A DNA stretch of 64,000 bases from positions 1 through 64,000 of the forward strand of contig JAIUMI010000012.1 of assembly GCA_022565665.1 (NCBI GenBank), in the 5' to 3' direction. Source of the stretch: Glycocaulis sp. Lineage in GTDB: Bacteria; Pseudomonadota; Alphaproteobacteria; Caulobacterales; Maricaulaceae. The position numbers were made by a program, and so were the translations under genes. This document shows, in pieces, positions 27,023-36,356 of this stretch (the stretch's first letter is position 1; the number at the start of each line of letters is the position of its first letter). Below the pieces are notes generated by a model. The model searched no databases. It worked only from the letters and a program-made list of their open reading frames with translations, and was not told the origin of the DNA.

Positions 27023-28177
27023 ATGCAGGCCGAAGACGCGCAGCCCGAAGACGTCAATGACCGGCTGGGCTGGATTCAGATCGCTATTGTGGCGGGCATT
27101 ATCGTCGGCGCGCTGGCCCTGACCGCCTGGCTGGCCGCCGATGCCGCGCGGGTCCCGCGTGAGAGCAATGGCAGCGAGACCGCAGCCGCCCCGGTGGAAG
27201 TGACACGCCCGGAGCGGATAGCCCATTCCATCATCGTGGAAACAACCGGCACGGTGCGTGCCCGCGCCCTGGTCGCCCTTGTGCCAGAGGTTAGCGGGCA
27301 GGCGGTCGAGGTGGCCGAGGTTGCCCGCGCCGGGGGCCGTTTCGAGGCAGGCGAGACCCTGGCCCAGATCGACCCGCGCAATTACCGTCTTGCCGTGGAC
27401 CGGGCGCGTGCAGCGCTCGCCGATGCACAGAGCGCGCTGATGCGCCTTGAAGCCGAAGCCGGGCTGGCGCGCGAGGAGTGGGAGCGGCTCTATCCGGGCG
27501 AGCCCATCGCGCCGCTGACCGCACTGGAACCCCAGCTGGAAGCGGCCAGAGCCCGCCTGATCGGGGCGCGCGCCGATCTCGAACAGGCCCGGCTCAATCT
27601 GGACCGCACCGCATTGCGCTTTCCCTTTGCCGGCCGGATCACGGACACCCGTCTCGAGGTCGGCCAGCAGCTCAATGCCGGTCAGTCCTATGGCGAAGCC
27701 TTCGCGCTCGATGCGCTGGAACTGGCCGTGCCACTGAGCCCGGACGAGCTCACGCGCATCGCGCCTGCCGAAGGGCGCAGCGTGGAATTCACGCTGGAAG
27801 GCGCGCCCAGCCAGACCTTTACCGGCACGATTGTCCGCGAGGGCGCGCGCCTCGATGACCGCTCCCGCCTCATCACCGTATTCGTGCGTCCCGATGACCC
27901 GCTAAGCCTGCGGCCCGGCCAGTTTGCCCGCGTGCGCATCACTGGCAATGAAGCGGGCGAGATCATGCGCCTGCCCGCCTCCGCCATGGCTGGCCTGTCC
28001 GAAGTGCGCACGGTACGTGATGGCCGGATCGCGCCTGTGCGTGTGGACGTGCTCGACCGCACGGCGCGCTTTGTCTTCGTCGCCCCGTTCGAGGTCAATG
28101 AGGGTGTGATTATCTCGCCCCTGCCGGAATCGGTGCTGTCGGGTCCGGTCGTGATCATTGGCGGTGAGGACGAATGA
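27023..28177 (+). CDS. RND efflux periplasmic adaptor, membrane-anchored
   Basis: 384 aa HlyD-family adaptor. Unlike the other adaptor here it has no lipobox, but a single N-terminal membrane helix (IQIAIVVAGIIVGALALTAWL, core IIVGALALTAWLAADA). It is followed by the barrel-sandwich domain (VPEVSGQAVEVAEVARAGG; FPFAGRITDTRLEVGQQLN), a coiled-coil hairpin and a beta-barrel (GQFARVRITGNEAGEIMRLP). GAGG lies upstream of the ATG. The stop overlaps the permease start by 4 bases (ATGA). Regulation is probably through the palindrome just before the start. Confidence 0.93.
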   Translation: MQAEDAQPEDVNDRLGWIQIAIVAGIIVGALALTAWLAADAARVPRESNGSETAAAPVEVTRPERIAHSIIVETTGTVRARALVALVPEVSGQAVEVAEVARAGGRFEAGETLAQIDPRNYRLAVDRARAALADAQSALMRLEAEAGLAREEWERLYPGEPIAPLTALEPQLEAARARLIGARADLEQARLNLDRTALRFPFAGRITDTRLEVGQQLNAGQSYGEAFALDALELAVPLSPDELTRIAPAEGRSVEFTLEGAPSQTFTGTIVREGARLDDRSRLITVFVRPDDPLSLRPGQFARVRITGNEAGEIMRLPASAMAGLSEVRTVRDGRIAPVRVDVLDRTARFVFVAPFEVNEGVIISPLPESVLSGPVVIIGGEDE

Positions 28178-31100
28178 GCGGCGCACGCCCCACCGGCTCG
28201 CCGGACACACCGGCCGATCAGGGCCTGCCCGGGGCGGGCCTGATACGCTGGTTCGTCAACAATCCGGTCGCGGCCAACCTTCTCATGATCCTCCTGCTGC
28301 TGAGCGGGGCGATCAGCGCAGCGACCATGCGTACCGAGGTCTTTCCCACCTTCACCGCGCGCACCATCGTGGTGTCGGTGATCTATCCGGGAGCCACGCC
28401 GGAAGATGTGGAGCAATCGATCACGCGGCGTGTCGAAGAAGCCGTCATCGGGCTTGATGGCGTAAGGGAGGTGCGTGCCACGGCGTCGGAGAACCGGGGC
28501 ACGGTGACCATAGAGATCGGCGAATTCGCCAATGCGCGCATCGTGCGCGACGATGTGCAGACAGCAGTGGACTCGCTCGTTGATTTCCCGCCCGCCGATG
28601 CCGAACAGCCCCAGATACGCATCCCGCAGCCCATTACCACCGTCGTCACCCTGGTGCTGACCGGCCCGGTGGACGAGACCGTGCTGCGCCGGGCCGGCGA
28701 GCAGGTGGAGCGCGATCTTCTTGGCGTGGACGGTATTTCCACCGTGCAACTGCGCGGTGTGCGCCCCTACGAGATTTCCATCGCCCTGTCCGAAGACGCG
28801 CTGCGCCGCTTCGGCCTGACCTTCACCGATGCCGCGCAGGCGCTGCGCGCCTCCTCCATCGATCTTTCAGGCGGCCAGATACGCACCACGGCAGGCGAGT
28901 TCCTGCTGCGAACCAATGCGCGCGCGGAAACGGGCGAGGCGTTTGCCGACATGGTGCTGAGGGCCGATTCCGACGGTTCGCGCGTGCTGCTGCGCGATGT
29001 CGCGACGATTACCGACGGCTTTGCCGAGGAACCGCTCCTGAGCCTGTTCAATGGCCAGCCCGCCGCCTTCGTGGATGTGCAGCTGCGCGGTAATGAGGAT
29101 CTGCTCAGCGTGCGCGCCCGCGCCATGGAATATATCGAAGATGCGGTCCTGCCCGCTGGCGTCACGCTTCAGGTTGCCAGCGATCAGAGCCAGGTTTTCC
29201 GCGAGCGGATCTCGCTTCTGGCGCGCAACGCCATTCTGGGCTTCACGCTGGTCTTCCTGCTGCTGGTGTTGATGCTGGATCTGCGCCTCGCCTTCTGGGT
29301 AGCGCTGGGCGTGCCGATTGCCTTCCTGGGCGGTTTCACCCTGTTCGGTGCGGCAGGGGTGACGCTGAACTTCATCACCTCCTTCGGCCTGATCATCGTG
29401 CTGGGGATCGTGGTCGATGCGGCGATTGTCGTGGGCGAAAACACCGACCGGGAACGCATGAAGGGCCGATCCAACAAGGATGCGGCGATTGCGGGGATTA
29501 CCGGCGTCGCCTCGCCGGTGCTGGTCGGCGTTCTGACAACCGTCGCGGCCTTCGGCCCGCTGGTCTTCATTACCGGCACGTTTGGCGAGATCACCCGGCC
29601 CATCCCGATCCTTGTCATCTCCATTCTGGTGGTGTCGCTGATCGTCGCCTTCCTGATCCTGCCCACCCAGCTTTCGGGTGGTTCCACCTGGTCGCGCGGC
29701 CCGATGAGGGCCATCCAGACACGTGTGGATGGCATGCTGGCACGCATTGCCGACGACTGGCTGCGCGGCTGGACGCTGTTTGCCGGGCGGATGCGCTATC
29801 TCATCGCGGTGGCGGGTTTCTGCATCCTCCTGGCCAGCCTCACCCTGTTGTTCACCGGCACGGTGCGCTTCGTCTTCTTTCCCAATATCGAGTCCGATTC
29901 CATCACGGCAGACCTTGCCCTGCCGACCGGCGCGCCGTTCGAAGCCACCCGCACCGCCGCGCTGCGCATGGTTGGCGAGGCGCAGGCCATGCAGCGCGAA
30001 TATGCCGAGCGGGGCGAGCCTGTCTTTGACTCGATCTCCGCCACGATTGGCGGACGCACCAGCCTGTTCGGGGGGCCGGGCTCTATATCGGCAACCACGC
30101 TTGCCTCCCACGTGGCGCAGGTGAATATCCGCCTCACCCCGTCCTCGCACCGGCGCATGTCCTCCACCCAGCTGGAACGCGAATGGCGTACCCGGATCGG
30201 TCAGATCGCAGGGGCAGAGCGGCTGAATTTCACCGCCTCGGCCGGCCCGCAGAACCCCGATATCGCCTATCAGCTTTCCCACCCGGACAATGCCGAGCTG
30301 GAGCGCGCGGTAAATGCGCTGGTGGCGGGTCTGCGTGAGATGGATGCGGTCAGCGGCATTGATAGCGGCTACGAGCTAGGCAAGCGCCAGCTGGAATTTG
30401 CCCTCACGCCGGCAGGCGAGGCAGCGGGCCTGCGCTCGCTCGATATCGCCCGGCAAGCCCGGCAGGCCTTCTTTGGCGAGGAGATCCAGCGTATCCAGCG
30501 TGGCAGCGAGGAAGTGCGTGTCTTCCTGCGCTATCCGCCCGATGAGCGCGCGGATCTTGCTGATCTAGACCGGTTCCGCGTGCGTGCACCCGACGGCAGC
30601 GCCCTGCCTTTGAGCGTTGCAGCCGACATCACCGAGAGCCGGTCCCTGACCGCCATCAACAGCGTGGATGGGCGGCGCGTTATCGAGGTCACGGCCAACG
30701 TGGACCGCACCCTCCTCACACCCGATGAAGCGCGCTCCATGGTGGAGCGGCGGCTTCTACCCGCGATACAGGAAGACTTCCCGCTCCTGCGCTGGGAATT
30801 GTCAGGCGCCGGGCGCGATCAGGCGGAGGATTTCGGCTCCATCGGACAGGGCTTCCTCTTTGCCATCATCATCATGTACGCCCTGCTGGCGACGCAGCTG
30901 GGCAGCTATGTGCAGCCACTGGTCATCCTGATCGCCATTCCGTTCGGCATTGGCGGGGCGATCCTGGGCCATTTCATCATGGGATATGATGTGTCCTTCC
31001 CGTCGCTCTTCGGCATGGTGGCCTTGTCGGGCGTGGTCGTGAACGCCTCCATCGTGCTGATGGACCGCTATAATCTGAATGTGCGGCGAGGTTATGTGCC

Positions 31101-31368
31101 CGCCGAGGCCATTGCAGAGGCCACGGCGAGGCGCTTCCGGCCTATCGTGATCACCACGCTGACCACCGCGCTTGGCCTGTTGCCGATCATGCTGGAGCAG
31201 AGCCCGCAGGCGCAATTTCTTGTCCCGATGACCATATCGCTGGGTGTCGGCCTGCTCTTCGCCTCCACGCTGATCCTCCTGCTCCTGCCGGCCTATGTGC
31301 TGATCGTGGAAGACATAAGGGGTATTAAAGTGCGTGAGGTGCAGCCCCAGGCCGAGCCTGCCGAGTAG
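28174..31368 (+). CDS. RND efflux transporter permease, second system
   Basis: 1064 aa with the full RND layout. It differs from the AcrB type at the proton-relay sites: the fourth-helix motif reads GIVVDAAIVVGENTD, with Ala in place of the second Asp, and the tenth-helix block reads SGVVVNASIVLMDRYN, where AcrB has the key Lys. This places it in another subgroup of the family. The N-terminus is extended and cytoplasmic (GSPDTPADQGLPGAGLIRW) before the first helix. It is co-translated with its adaptor. No outer-membrane channel gene is nearby. Substrate unknown. Confidence 0.94.
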   Translation: MSGARPTGSPDTPADQGLPGAGLIRWFVNNPVAANLLMILLLLSGAISAATMRTEVFPTFTARTIVVSVIYPGATPEDVEQSITRRVEEAVIGLDGVREVRATASENRGTVTIEIGEFANARIVRDDVQTAVDSLVDFPPADAEQPQIRIPQPITTVVTLVLTGPVDETVLRRAGEQVERDLLGVDGISTVQLRGVRPYEISIALSEDALRRFGLTFTDAAQALRASSIDLSGGQIRTTAGEFLLRTNARAETGEAFADMVLRADSDGSRVLLRDVATITDGFAEEPLLSLFNGQPAAFVDVQLRGNEDLLSVRARAMEYIEDAVLPAGVTLQVASDQSQVFRERISLLARNAILGFTLVFLLLVLMLDLRLAFWVALGVPIAFLGGFTLFGAAGVTLNFITSFGLIIVLGIVVDAAIVVGENTDRERMKGRSNKDAAIAGITGVASPVLVGVLTTVAAFGPLVFITGTFGEITRPIPILVISILVVSLIVAFLILPTQLSGGSTWSRGPMRAIQTRVDGMLARIADDWLRGWTLFAGRMRYLIAVAGFCILLASLTLLFTGTVRFVFFPNIESDSITADLALPTGAPFEATRTAALRMVGEAQAMQREYAERGEPVFDSISATIGGRTSLFGGPGSISATTLASHVAQVNIRLTPSSHRRMSSTQLEREWRTRIGQIAGAERLNFTASAGPQNPDIAYQLSHPDNAELERAVNALVAGLREMDAVSGIDSGYELGKRQLEFALTPAGEAAGLRSLDIARQARQAFFGEEIQRIQRGSEEVRVFLRYPPDERADLADLDRFRVRAPDGSALPLSVAADITESRSLTAINSVDGRRVIEVTANVDRTLLTPDEARSMVERRLLPAIQEDFPLLRWELSGAGRDQAEDFGSIGQGFLFAIIIMYALLATQLGSYVQPLVILIAIPFGIGGAILGHFIMGYDVSFPSLFGMVALSGVVVNASIVLMDRYNLNVRRGYVPAEAIAEATARRFRPIVITTLTTALGLLPIMLEQSPQAQFLVPMTISLGVGLLFASTLILLLLPAYVLIVEDIRGIKVREVQPQAEPAE

Positions 31369-31424
31369 GCGCTGCACACCGCCCTGCTTGACCCGTGACG
31401 CCTTGAGGCTCACTTATCCCGGCC

Positions 31425-32759
31425 ATGAGCACCGCCCCCACAGCCCATGTCCCGCTGGAACCGGAAGACCCGGCCGCGCCTGCGCGCGGCGAGGGCACTG
31501 ACGGCGTGGACATCATTACCTTCGGCTGCCGGCTCAATGCCTGGGAGAGCGAGGTGATGCGCGGCCATGCCCGTGAGGCAGGGCTTACCGATGCCATCAT
31601 CATCAATACCTGCGCGGTCACCAACGAGGCTGTGCGTCAGGCCCGCCAGGCCATTCGCCGCGCCCGCAAGGACCGCCCCGGCGCCCATCTGATCGTTACA
31701 GGCTGCGCCGCCCAGATCGATCCTTTGGCTTTCGCGAAAATGCCGGAAGTGGATCGGGTCATCGGCAATGCGGAAAAGCTGAAAAGCGACACCTTCCGCT
31801 CCGCCGTCATCAGGGGCGGGGAGGCGGTCTCGGTCGGCGATATCATGGCGGTTACCGAGCTGGCGGGTCATCTGGTCGATGGGCTGGAGGGCCGTGCGCG
31901 CGCCTATGTGCAGGTGCAGACAGGCTGTGACCATCGCTGCACCTTCTGCATCATCCCCTACGGGCGCGGCAATGCGCGCTCGGCGCCTGCGGGTGAGGTG
32001 GTCGATCAGGTGCGCCGCCTTGTCGAGACGGGTCATTCAGAGGTCGTGCTTACCGGCGTCGACATGACGAGCTGGGGCACCGACCTGCCGGGCCAGCCCA
32101 AGCTCGGGCGGCTGGTCAGGGCGATCCTGAAACAGGTGCCGGACCTGAAACGCCTGCGCCTGTCCTCGATCGATGCCATCGAGATCGACGACGATCTGAT
32201 GGCCGCCATCGCGGAGGAAGAGCGGCTGTGCCCCTATCTCCATCTCTCGCTGCAGGCGGGCGATGACATGGTCCTGAAACGCATGAAAAGGCGGCATTTG
32301 CGCGCCGATGCGATTGCGCTGACCGACAGGCTCAAAGCCATCCGGCCGGATATTGCTTTCGGGGCAGACCTGATTGCAGGCTTCCCGACCGAGACCGAGG
32401 CCATGTTTGAAAACTCGCTGCGCCTCGTGGAGGAATGCCAGCTGGCCTACCTCCACGTCTTTCCCTATTCGCCCCGGCCCGGCACGCCGGCCGCGCGCAT
32501 GCCGCAGGTCAATGGCGCTGTGATCAAGGAGCGGGCAAAGCGCCTGCGCGAGGCGGGTGAAGCGGCTCTCACGCGCCATCTCGCCTCCATGGTGGGGCGG
32601 GAGGAAGTGCTCCTCGTCGAGAAGCCCGGTGAAGCGCGCGCGGCGAACTTCGCGCCGGTCCGCATCGAGACACCTGCCCGCCCGGGCGCGCTTGTGCGCG
32701 CGGCCATTACCGGCCATGACGGCACCCATCTTATCGCGCGCGCGGTGGAGGCGGCATGA
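31425..32759 (+). CDS. mtaB: tRNA t6A37 methylthiotransferase MtaB
   Basis: 444 aa radical-SAM enzyme that converts t6A37 to ms2t6A37 in tRNAs reading ANN codons. It shows the MTTase N-terminal cluster ligands (TFGCRLNAWES; INTCAVTNEA; VTGCAAQ), the radical-SAM CX3CX2C in TGCDHRCTFCIIPYGRG, and a C-terminal TRAM domain (REEVLLVEKPGEARAANFAP). The pattern CRLNAWES separates it from MiaB, which is encoded at 48849-50243. The last 4 bases overlap the ftsY start (ATGA). In many relatives dapF precedes mtaB; here an RND pump does. Confidence 0.95.
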   Translation: MSTAPTAHVPLEPEDPAAPARGEGTDGVDIITFGCRLNAWESEVMRGHAREAGLTDAIIINTCAVTNEAVRQARQAIRRARKDRPGAHLIVTGCAAQIDPLAFAKMPEVDRVIGNAEKLKSDTFRSAVIRGGEAVSVGDIMAVTELAGHLVDGLEGRARAYVQVQTGCDHRCTFCIIPYGRGNARSAPAGEVVDQVRRLVETGHSEVVLTGVDMTSWGTDLPGQPKLGRLVRAILKQVPDLKRLRLSSIDAIEIDDDLMAAIAEEERLCPYLHLSLQAGDDMVLKRMKRRHLRADAIALTDRLKAIRPDIAFGADLIAGFPTETEAMFENSLRLVEECQLAYLHVFPYSPRPGTPAARMPQVNGAVIKERAKRLREAGEAALTRHLASMVGREEVLLVEKPGEARAANFAPVRIETPARPGALVRAAITGHDGTHLIARAVEAA

Positions 32760-33919
32760 ACTGGTTCGGCTTTGGCAAGAAGAAGGACAAGGCGCCCAAA
32801 GACGCTGCGCCTGAAACCTCCGCTCCTGCGTCCGAAGCGGAAGCGGATGTAAGCGCCGGACCCGAAATCGCGCCAGATGCGCCTGCCGAGGCTACACCCA
32901 CGCCCGTCGCTGGCCCGGTGCAGGCCGACACGCCCGCCCCGATTGCTGATCCCGTGCTGGACCCTGAGCCTGAACCCGAACCGGAACCAGCCACTCCGCC
33001 GGAACCCGAAAAGCCCGCAGGCTTCTTCAAACGGCTCACTTCCGGCCTGTCCAAATCCTCCGCCCAGCTGGCCGGGGTGTTCACTCGCCGCAAGCTCGAC
33101 GCAGAAGCGCTTGAGGAGCTGGAAGAATTGCTGATCGCTGCCGATATCGGCGCGGTCACGGCGGCCAAAGTCACCGAGCGGCTGGCGAGAGACCGGTTCG
33201 AGAAGGACGTCACCGATACCGAAATCCGCGAGGCGCTGGCCGAGGTGATCACCGAGACGCTCCTGCCCCACCAGGCTCCACTCGATCTCTCCGGTGACAA
33301 GCCGCAAGTGGTGCTCTTCGTGGGCGTCAACGGGTCCGGCAAGACCACTACGCTTGGCAAGCTCGCGGTGAAGATGACCCGCGAGGGCGCGAGCATCATC
33401 ACCGCGGCGGGCGACACGTTCCGCGCAGCCGCCGTCGAACAGCTGGAAGTCTGGTCAAAGCGCGCGGGCGCACATTTCCTCTCCCGTCCCCACGGCGCGG
33501 ACGCGGCGGGGCTTGCCTATGATGCCGTGCAGGAAGGCAGGCGCACTGGTGCCGACGCCGTCCTCATCGACACCGCAGGCCGCCTTCAGAACAAGGCCGA
33601 GCTGATGGAGGAGCTGCGCAAGATATTGCGCGTGATCGCGAAGGTGGACGCAGCCGCGCCCCACCATGTCGTGCTGGTGCTGGACGGCACGGTCGGCTCC
33701 AACGCCATCTCGCAGGCGGAAGCCTTCTTGGAGGCAGCCCGCGTCACCGGCATCGTGATGACGAAGCTCGACGGTACGGCCAAGGGCGGCGCTCTGGTGC
33801 AGGTGGCCGAAAAGTTTGGCCTGCCCATCCATTTCATCGGTGTGGGTGAGGGCGAGGAAGATTTGCAGCCCTTCATCGCGCGGGATTTTGCCAGAGCGCT
33901 TGCAGGGCTTGAGGCCTGA
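32756..33919 (+). CDS. ftsY: Signal recognition particle receptor FtsY
   Basis: 387 aa SRP GTPase. The N-terminal A domain (about 1-85) is acidic and proline-rich with a PEPEPEPEP stretch, followed by the NG domain. G1 is GVNGSGKTTTLGKLA (starting near residue 189), G3 is DTAGRLQNKAEL, G4 is TKLDGTAKGGALV. It docks ribosome-SRP complexes at the membrane for co-translational insertion. Overlaps mtaB by 4 bases and the following transporter by 1 base (TGATG), so all three are one operon. Confidence 0.97.
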   Translation: MNWFGFGKKKDKAPKDAAPETSAPASEAEADVSAGPEIAPDAPAEATPTPVAGPVQADTPAPIADPVLDPEPEPEPEPATPPEPEKPAGFFKRLTSGLSKSSAQLAGVFTRRKLDAEALEELEELLIAADIGAVTAAKVTERLARDRFEKDVTDTEIREALAEVITETLLPHQAPLDLSGDKPQVVLFVGVNGSGKTTTLGKLAVKMTREGASIITAAGDTFRAAAVEQLEVWSKRAGAHFLSRPHGADAAGLAYDAVQEGRRTGADAVLIDTAGRLQNKAELMEELRKILRVIAKVDAAAPHHVVLVLDGTVGSNAISQAEAFLEAARVTGIVMTKLDGTAKGGALVQVAEKFGLPIHFIGVGEGEEDLQPFIARDFARALAGLEA

Positions 33920-34764
33920 TGGAAACAACAGCGCTCGCCACGCTCGCCATGGTGGGCTCTGCCATGGCCCATGCGGTGATGACGCTGTTCACCAAGAAGG
34001 CAAAGGACACGCTCGTCTTCCGCGCGCTCACCATGGTGATCTGCGCGATAGCCCTGAGCCCGCTGGCGGTCATCCTGCCCTTTCCGGACTGGGAGGTGTG
34101 GCGCTTCCTGCTCTTAAGCGCCGTCATCATCTGGGCGTTCAACATGTTCCTGATCGCGGCCTTCCAGCGCGGGGACATGAATCTGGTCTATCCGGTGATG
34201 CGCGGGGCCGCGCCCGCCATGGCCGGGTTTTTCGCCTTCATCTTTCTGCAGGAAGCTCTGAGCCCTCTCGCAATTATCGGGCTCACCATCGCCTCTGCCG
34301 CGATCATCGCCTTTGCCTGGCCGGAGCGGAACGGCACGCCGAAAATGACCGCCATCGGCTTTGCCCTGTGCGCAGCCCTGATGACGGCGAGCTACACGGT
34401 GGTGGATGCATCGGGTGTGCGTGCGGCGGTCAATCCGCTGCAATATGCTGTGTGGTTCTTCATCCTGTCGGCCTTCACCCTGTCCGTGACGGCGCTGGTC
34501 CGGCGCCGGGGCGCTATCATCATGGCGGCGCGCGCAGAGCTGTCCGGCTCGCTCAAAAGCGCTGTCTTCAATGCGGCGACCTATTCGCTCGCCCTCTATG
34601 CCTATTCGGTGGCCGCCGTCGCTCCGATGGCCGCGCTGCGCGAGACCTCCATCGTGTTCGGCGCGATCCTTGCCGCCTGGGTCTTGAGAGAGCCGTTCGG
34701 CCTGCGGCGCGGCGTGCTGGCGCTGGTGCTGGCTGGCGGTCTGGCACTGCTGCAGCTGGGCTAG
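33919..34764 (+). CDS. EamA/DMT-superfamily transporter
   Basis: 281 aa with ten membrane helices arranged as two EamA repeats (first ending RGAAPAMAGFFAFIFLQEALS, core PAMAGFFAFIFLQEALS; second ending ALRETSIVFGAILAAWVLREPFG). The conserved Glu in each LxEA/LRE block is present. Family members export amino acids, purines or other metabolites, or import nucleotide sugars; the substrate is unknown. The start shares one base with the ftsY stop. It sits between ftsY and ispZ, which are commonly direct neighbours in alphaproteobacteria. Confidence 0.9.
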   Translation: METTALATLAMVGSAMAHAVMTLFTKKAKDTLVFRALTMVICAIALSPLAVILPFPDWEVWRFLLLSAVIIWAFNMFLIAAFQRGDMNLVYPVMRGAAPAMAGFFAFIFLQEALSPLAIIGLTIASAAIIAFAWPERNGTPKMTAIGFALCAALMTASYTVVDASGVRAAVNPLQYAVWFFILSAFTLSVTALVRRRGAIIMAARAELSGSLKSAVFNAATYSLALYAYSVAAVAPMAALRETSIVFGAILAAWVLREPFGLRRGVLALVLAGGLALLQLG

Positions 34765-34846
34765 CTACCAATCCGGCTGGCCATGAGCACCGTAATCAGG
34801 CAAGGCTCTCACCCGTAATGCCATCGCTGAACAGGAATGCCGCGCC

Positions 34847-35563
34847 ATGAGCGAGAACGCAAAGACCATCGGACAGGGTTCAAAACTGCTGGTCGATGTC
34901 GGCCCGGCGGCTGTCTTCATGATCAGCTACAATATCGCCAACCGCGTGCTCGAAGACGGCGCGATCTACTGGTCGACCGGCATATTCATGGCCGCGACCG
35001 CCATCGCCGTGCTCTATGCGGTGACAACGCAGAAGCGCTTTCCGCCGATGCTGGCAGTGACCTTCGTGATCGTCACCCTGTTCGGCGCGATGACGATCTA
35101 TCTGCAGGATCCGATCTTCGTCTACATCAAGCCGACCATCATCAATCTGATCTTCGCCTTCGCGATCCTGTTCAGCTTCGCCTTCGGCTTCAATGTGTGG
35201 AAGGCGCTCTTCTCCTCCGTGTTCGAGATGCCCGAGCGGATATGGACGATCCTCGCCATACGCTGGGCGCTCTTCTTCATCTTCCTGGCCGCGCTCAACG
35301 AAGTACTCTGGCGCCACATCACCGACAGCGTGGTGGTCGACACCGCGCGCATGTTCGACTGGCTGGAGCTGACCGAGAGCTTCTGGGTCAATTTCCGCTT
35401 CTGGGGCACCTATCCGATCTTTGCGGTGTTCGTGGCGCTGAACATCCCGATCACGCTGAAATGGGCCAAAACCCCCGGCGAGGATGATGATGACGGCGAT
35501 GCCGGCGCGGTTGAAGCCGACACGGCAGAGGACGCAGAGGCCGAGCCCCGCCCGGCCGGGTAG
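34847..35563 (+). CDS. ispZ: Inner-membrane septation protein IspZ/YciB
   Basis: 238 aa. The family's opening LVDVGPAAVFMISYN, the block YIKPTIINLIFAFAIL and RWALFFIFLAALNEVLWR are all present, with about six membrane helices. The C-terminus carries an acidic tail (GEDDDDGDAGAVEADTAEDA) longer than in enterobacteria. YciB affects cell envelope shape and septum formation and interacts with elongation and division proteins; the mechanism is unsettled. It is 82 bases after the EamA gene, same strand. The start at 34847 has CAGGA 11 bases upstream. Confidence 0.94.
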   Translation: MSENAKTIGQGSKLLVDVGPAAVFMISYNIANRVLEDGAIYWSTGIFMAATAIAVLYAVTTQKRFPPMLAVTFVIVTLFGAMTIYLQDPIFVYIKPTIINLIFAFAILFSFAFGFNVWKALFSSVFEMPERIWTILAIRWALFFIFLAALNEVLWRHITDSVVVDTARMFDWLELTESFWVNFRFWGTYPIFAVFVALNIPITLKWAKTPGEDDDDGDAGAVEADTAEDAEAEPRPAG

Positions 35564-35620
35564 CGGCCCGTCACAGCCAAGTGATTGTGCATCAGCACAT
35601 AACCGGTTTTAGATAGGGTT

Positions 35621-36349
35621 ATGAGCTTCGCGCCCTTCATACTGGCTTCGGCCCTGGCCACCGTATCGAGCTACCCGTCAGGCGTTGGCGAGACCGTGCA
35701 GGGTCCGCGCCCCGCGCCCGCGCCGGTCGTGGTGGAGTTGTTCACCAGCCAGGGCTGCCCGCCTTGCGTGGAGGCCAATCGCGCCTTTGGCGGGATTGCC
35801 GCCCACGACCATGTGATCGCCCTCTCCTATGGCGTGGACTATTGGGACATGTTCGGCTGGGAAGACCAGTTCGCCCACCCCGCCTTTGCCGACCGGCAGA
35901 AAGCCTATATCCGCGCCGGTGAGGCGCGGCGTGTCTTCACGCCCCATTTCGTCATCAATGGCGGGCCGGAACGCTATCGCTTCCGCCGCGATGATGTGCC
36001 GGCACGTGTGGCCGAGGCCATCGGTGTCGATGGCGAGATCCGCCTTGTCTGGCTGTCGGCAGAGCGCGTGCGCCTCGATCTGAGCGGACCGGTTCGCGAT
36101 GAGGCGGCAGAGGTGTGGGCCGTGACCTACCGGCCGGGCGTAATCCTCGTGGCCATTGAGGGCGGGCGCAATGAAGGCCAGGAGATGGAGCACCACAACA
36201 CGGTGGCCTCCCTTGACCGGCTGGAGGACTGGCCGGGCGGTGCCTACCGTGTTGAATTTGACGGCCCCCGCGAAGGGTTCGGCCTTGCGGTGCTGGTGCA
36301 GGATTTCGAGGGCGGTCCGGTGATCGCCGCCGCGCGGCTGGAACGCTAG
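35621..36349 (+). CDS. DUF1223 thioredoxin-like protein
   Basis: 242 aa. The DUF1223 hallmark LFTSQGCPPCVEAN has a CxxC (C46, C49), followed by HVIALSYGVDYWDMFGWEDQFA and YIRAGEARRVFTPHFVINGG. The fold is thioredoxin-like. A hydrophobic N-terminus (MSFAPFILASALATVSS) suggests export to the periplasm. Members are widespread in alphaproteobacteria, but the substrate is unknown; a thiol redox role is inferred from the CxxC. Transcribed alone after ispZ; the ribosome site is weak (AGGG). Its 3' end faces the converging DUF4340 gene 7 bases away. Confidence 0.9.
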   Translation: MSFAPFILASALATVSSYPSGVGETVQGPRPAPAPVVVELFTSQGCPPCVEANRAFGGIAAHDHVIALSYGVDYWDMFGWEDQFAHPAFADRQKAYIRAGEARRVFTPHFVINGGPERYRFRRDDVPARVAEAIGVDGEIRLVWLSAERVRLDLSGPVRDEAAEVWAVTYRPGVILVAIEGGRNEGQEMEHHNTVASLDRLEDWPGGAYRVEFDGPREGFGLAVLVQDFEGGPVIAAARLER

Positions 36350-36356
36350 CCTCTAG

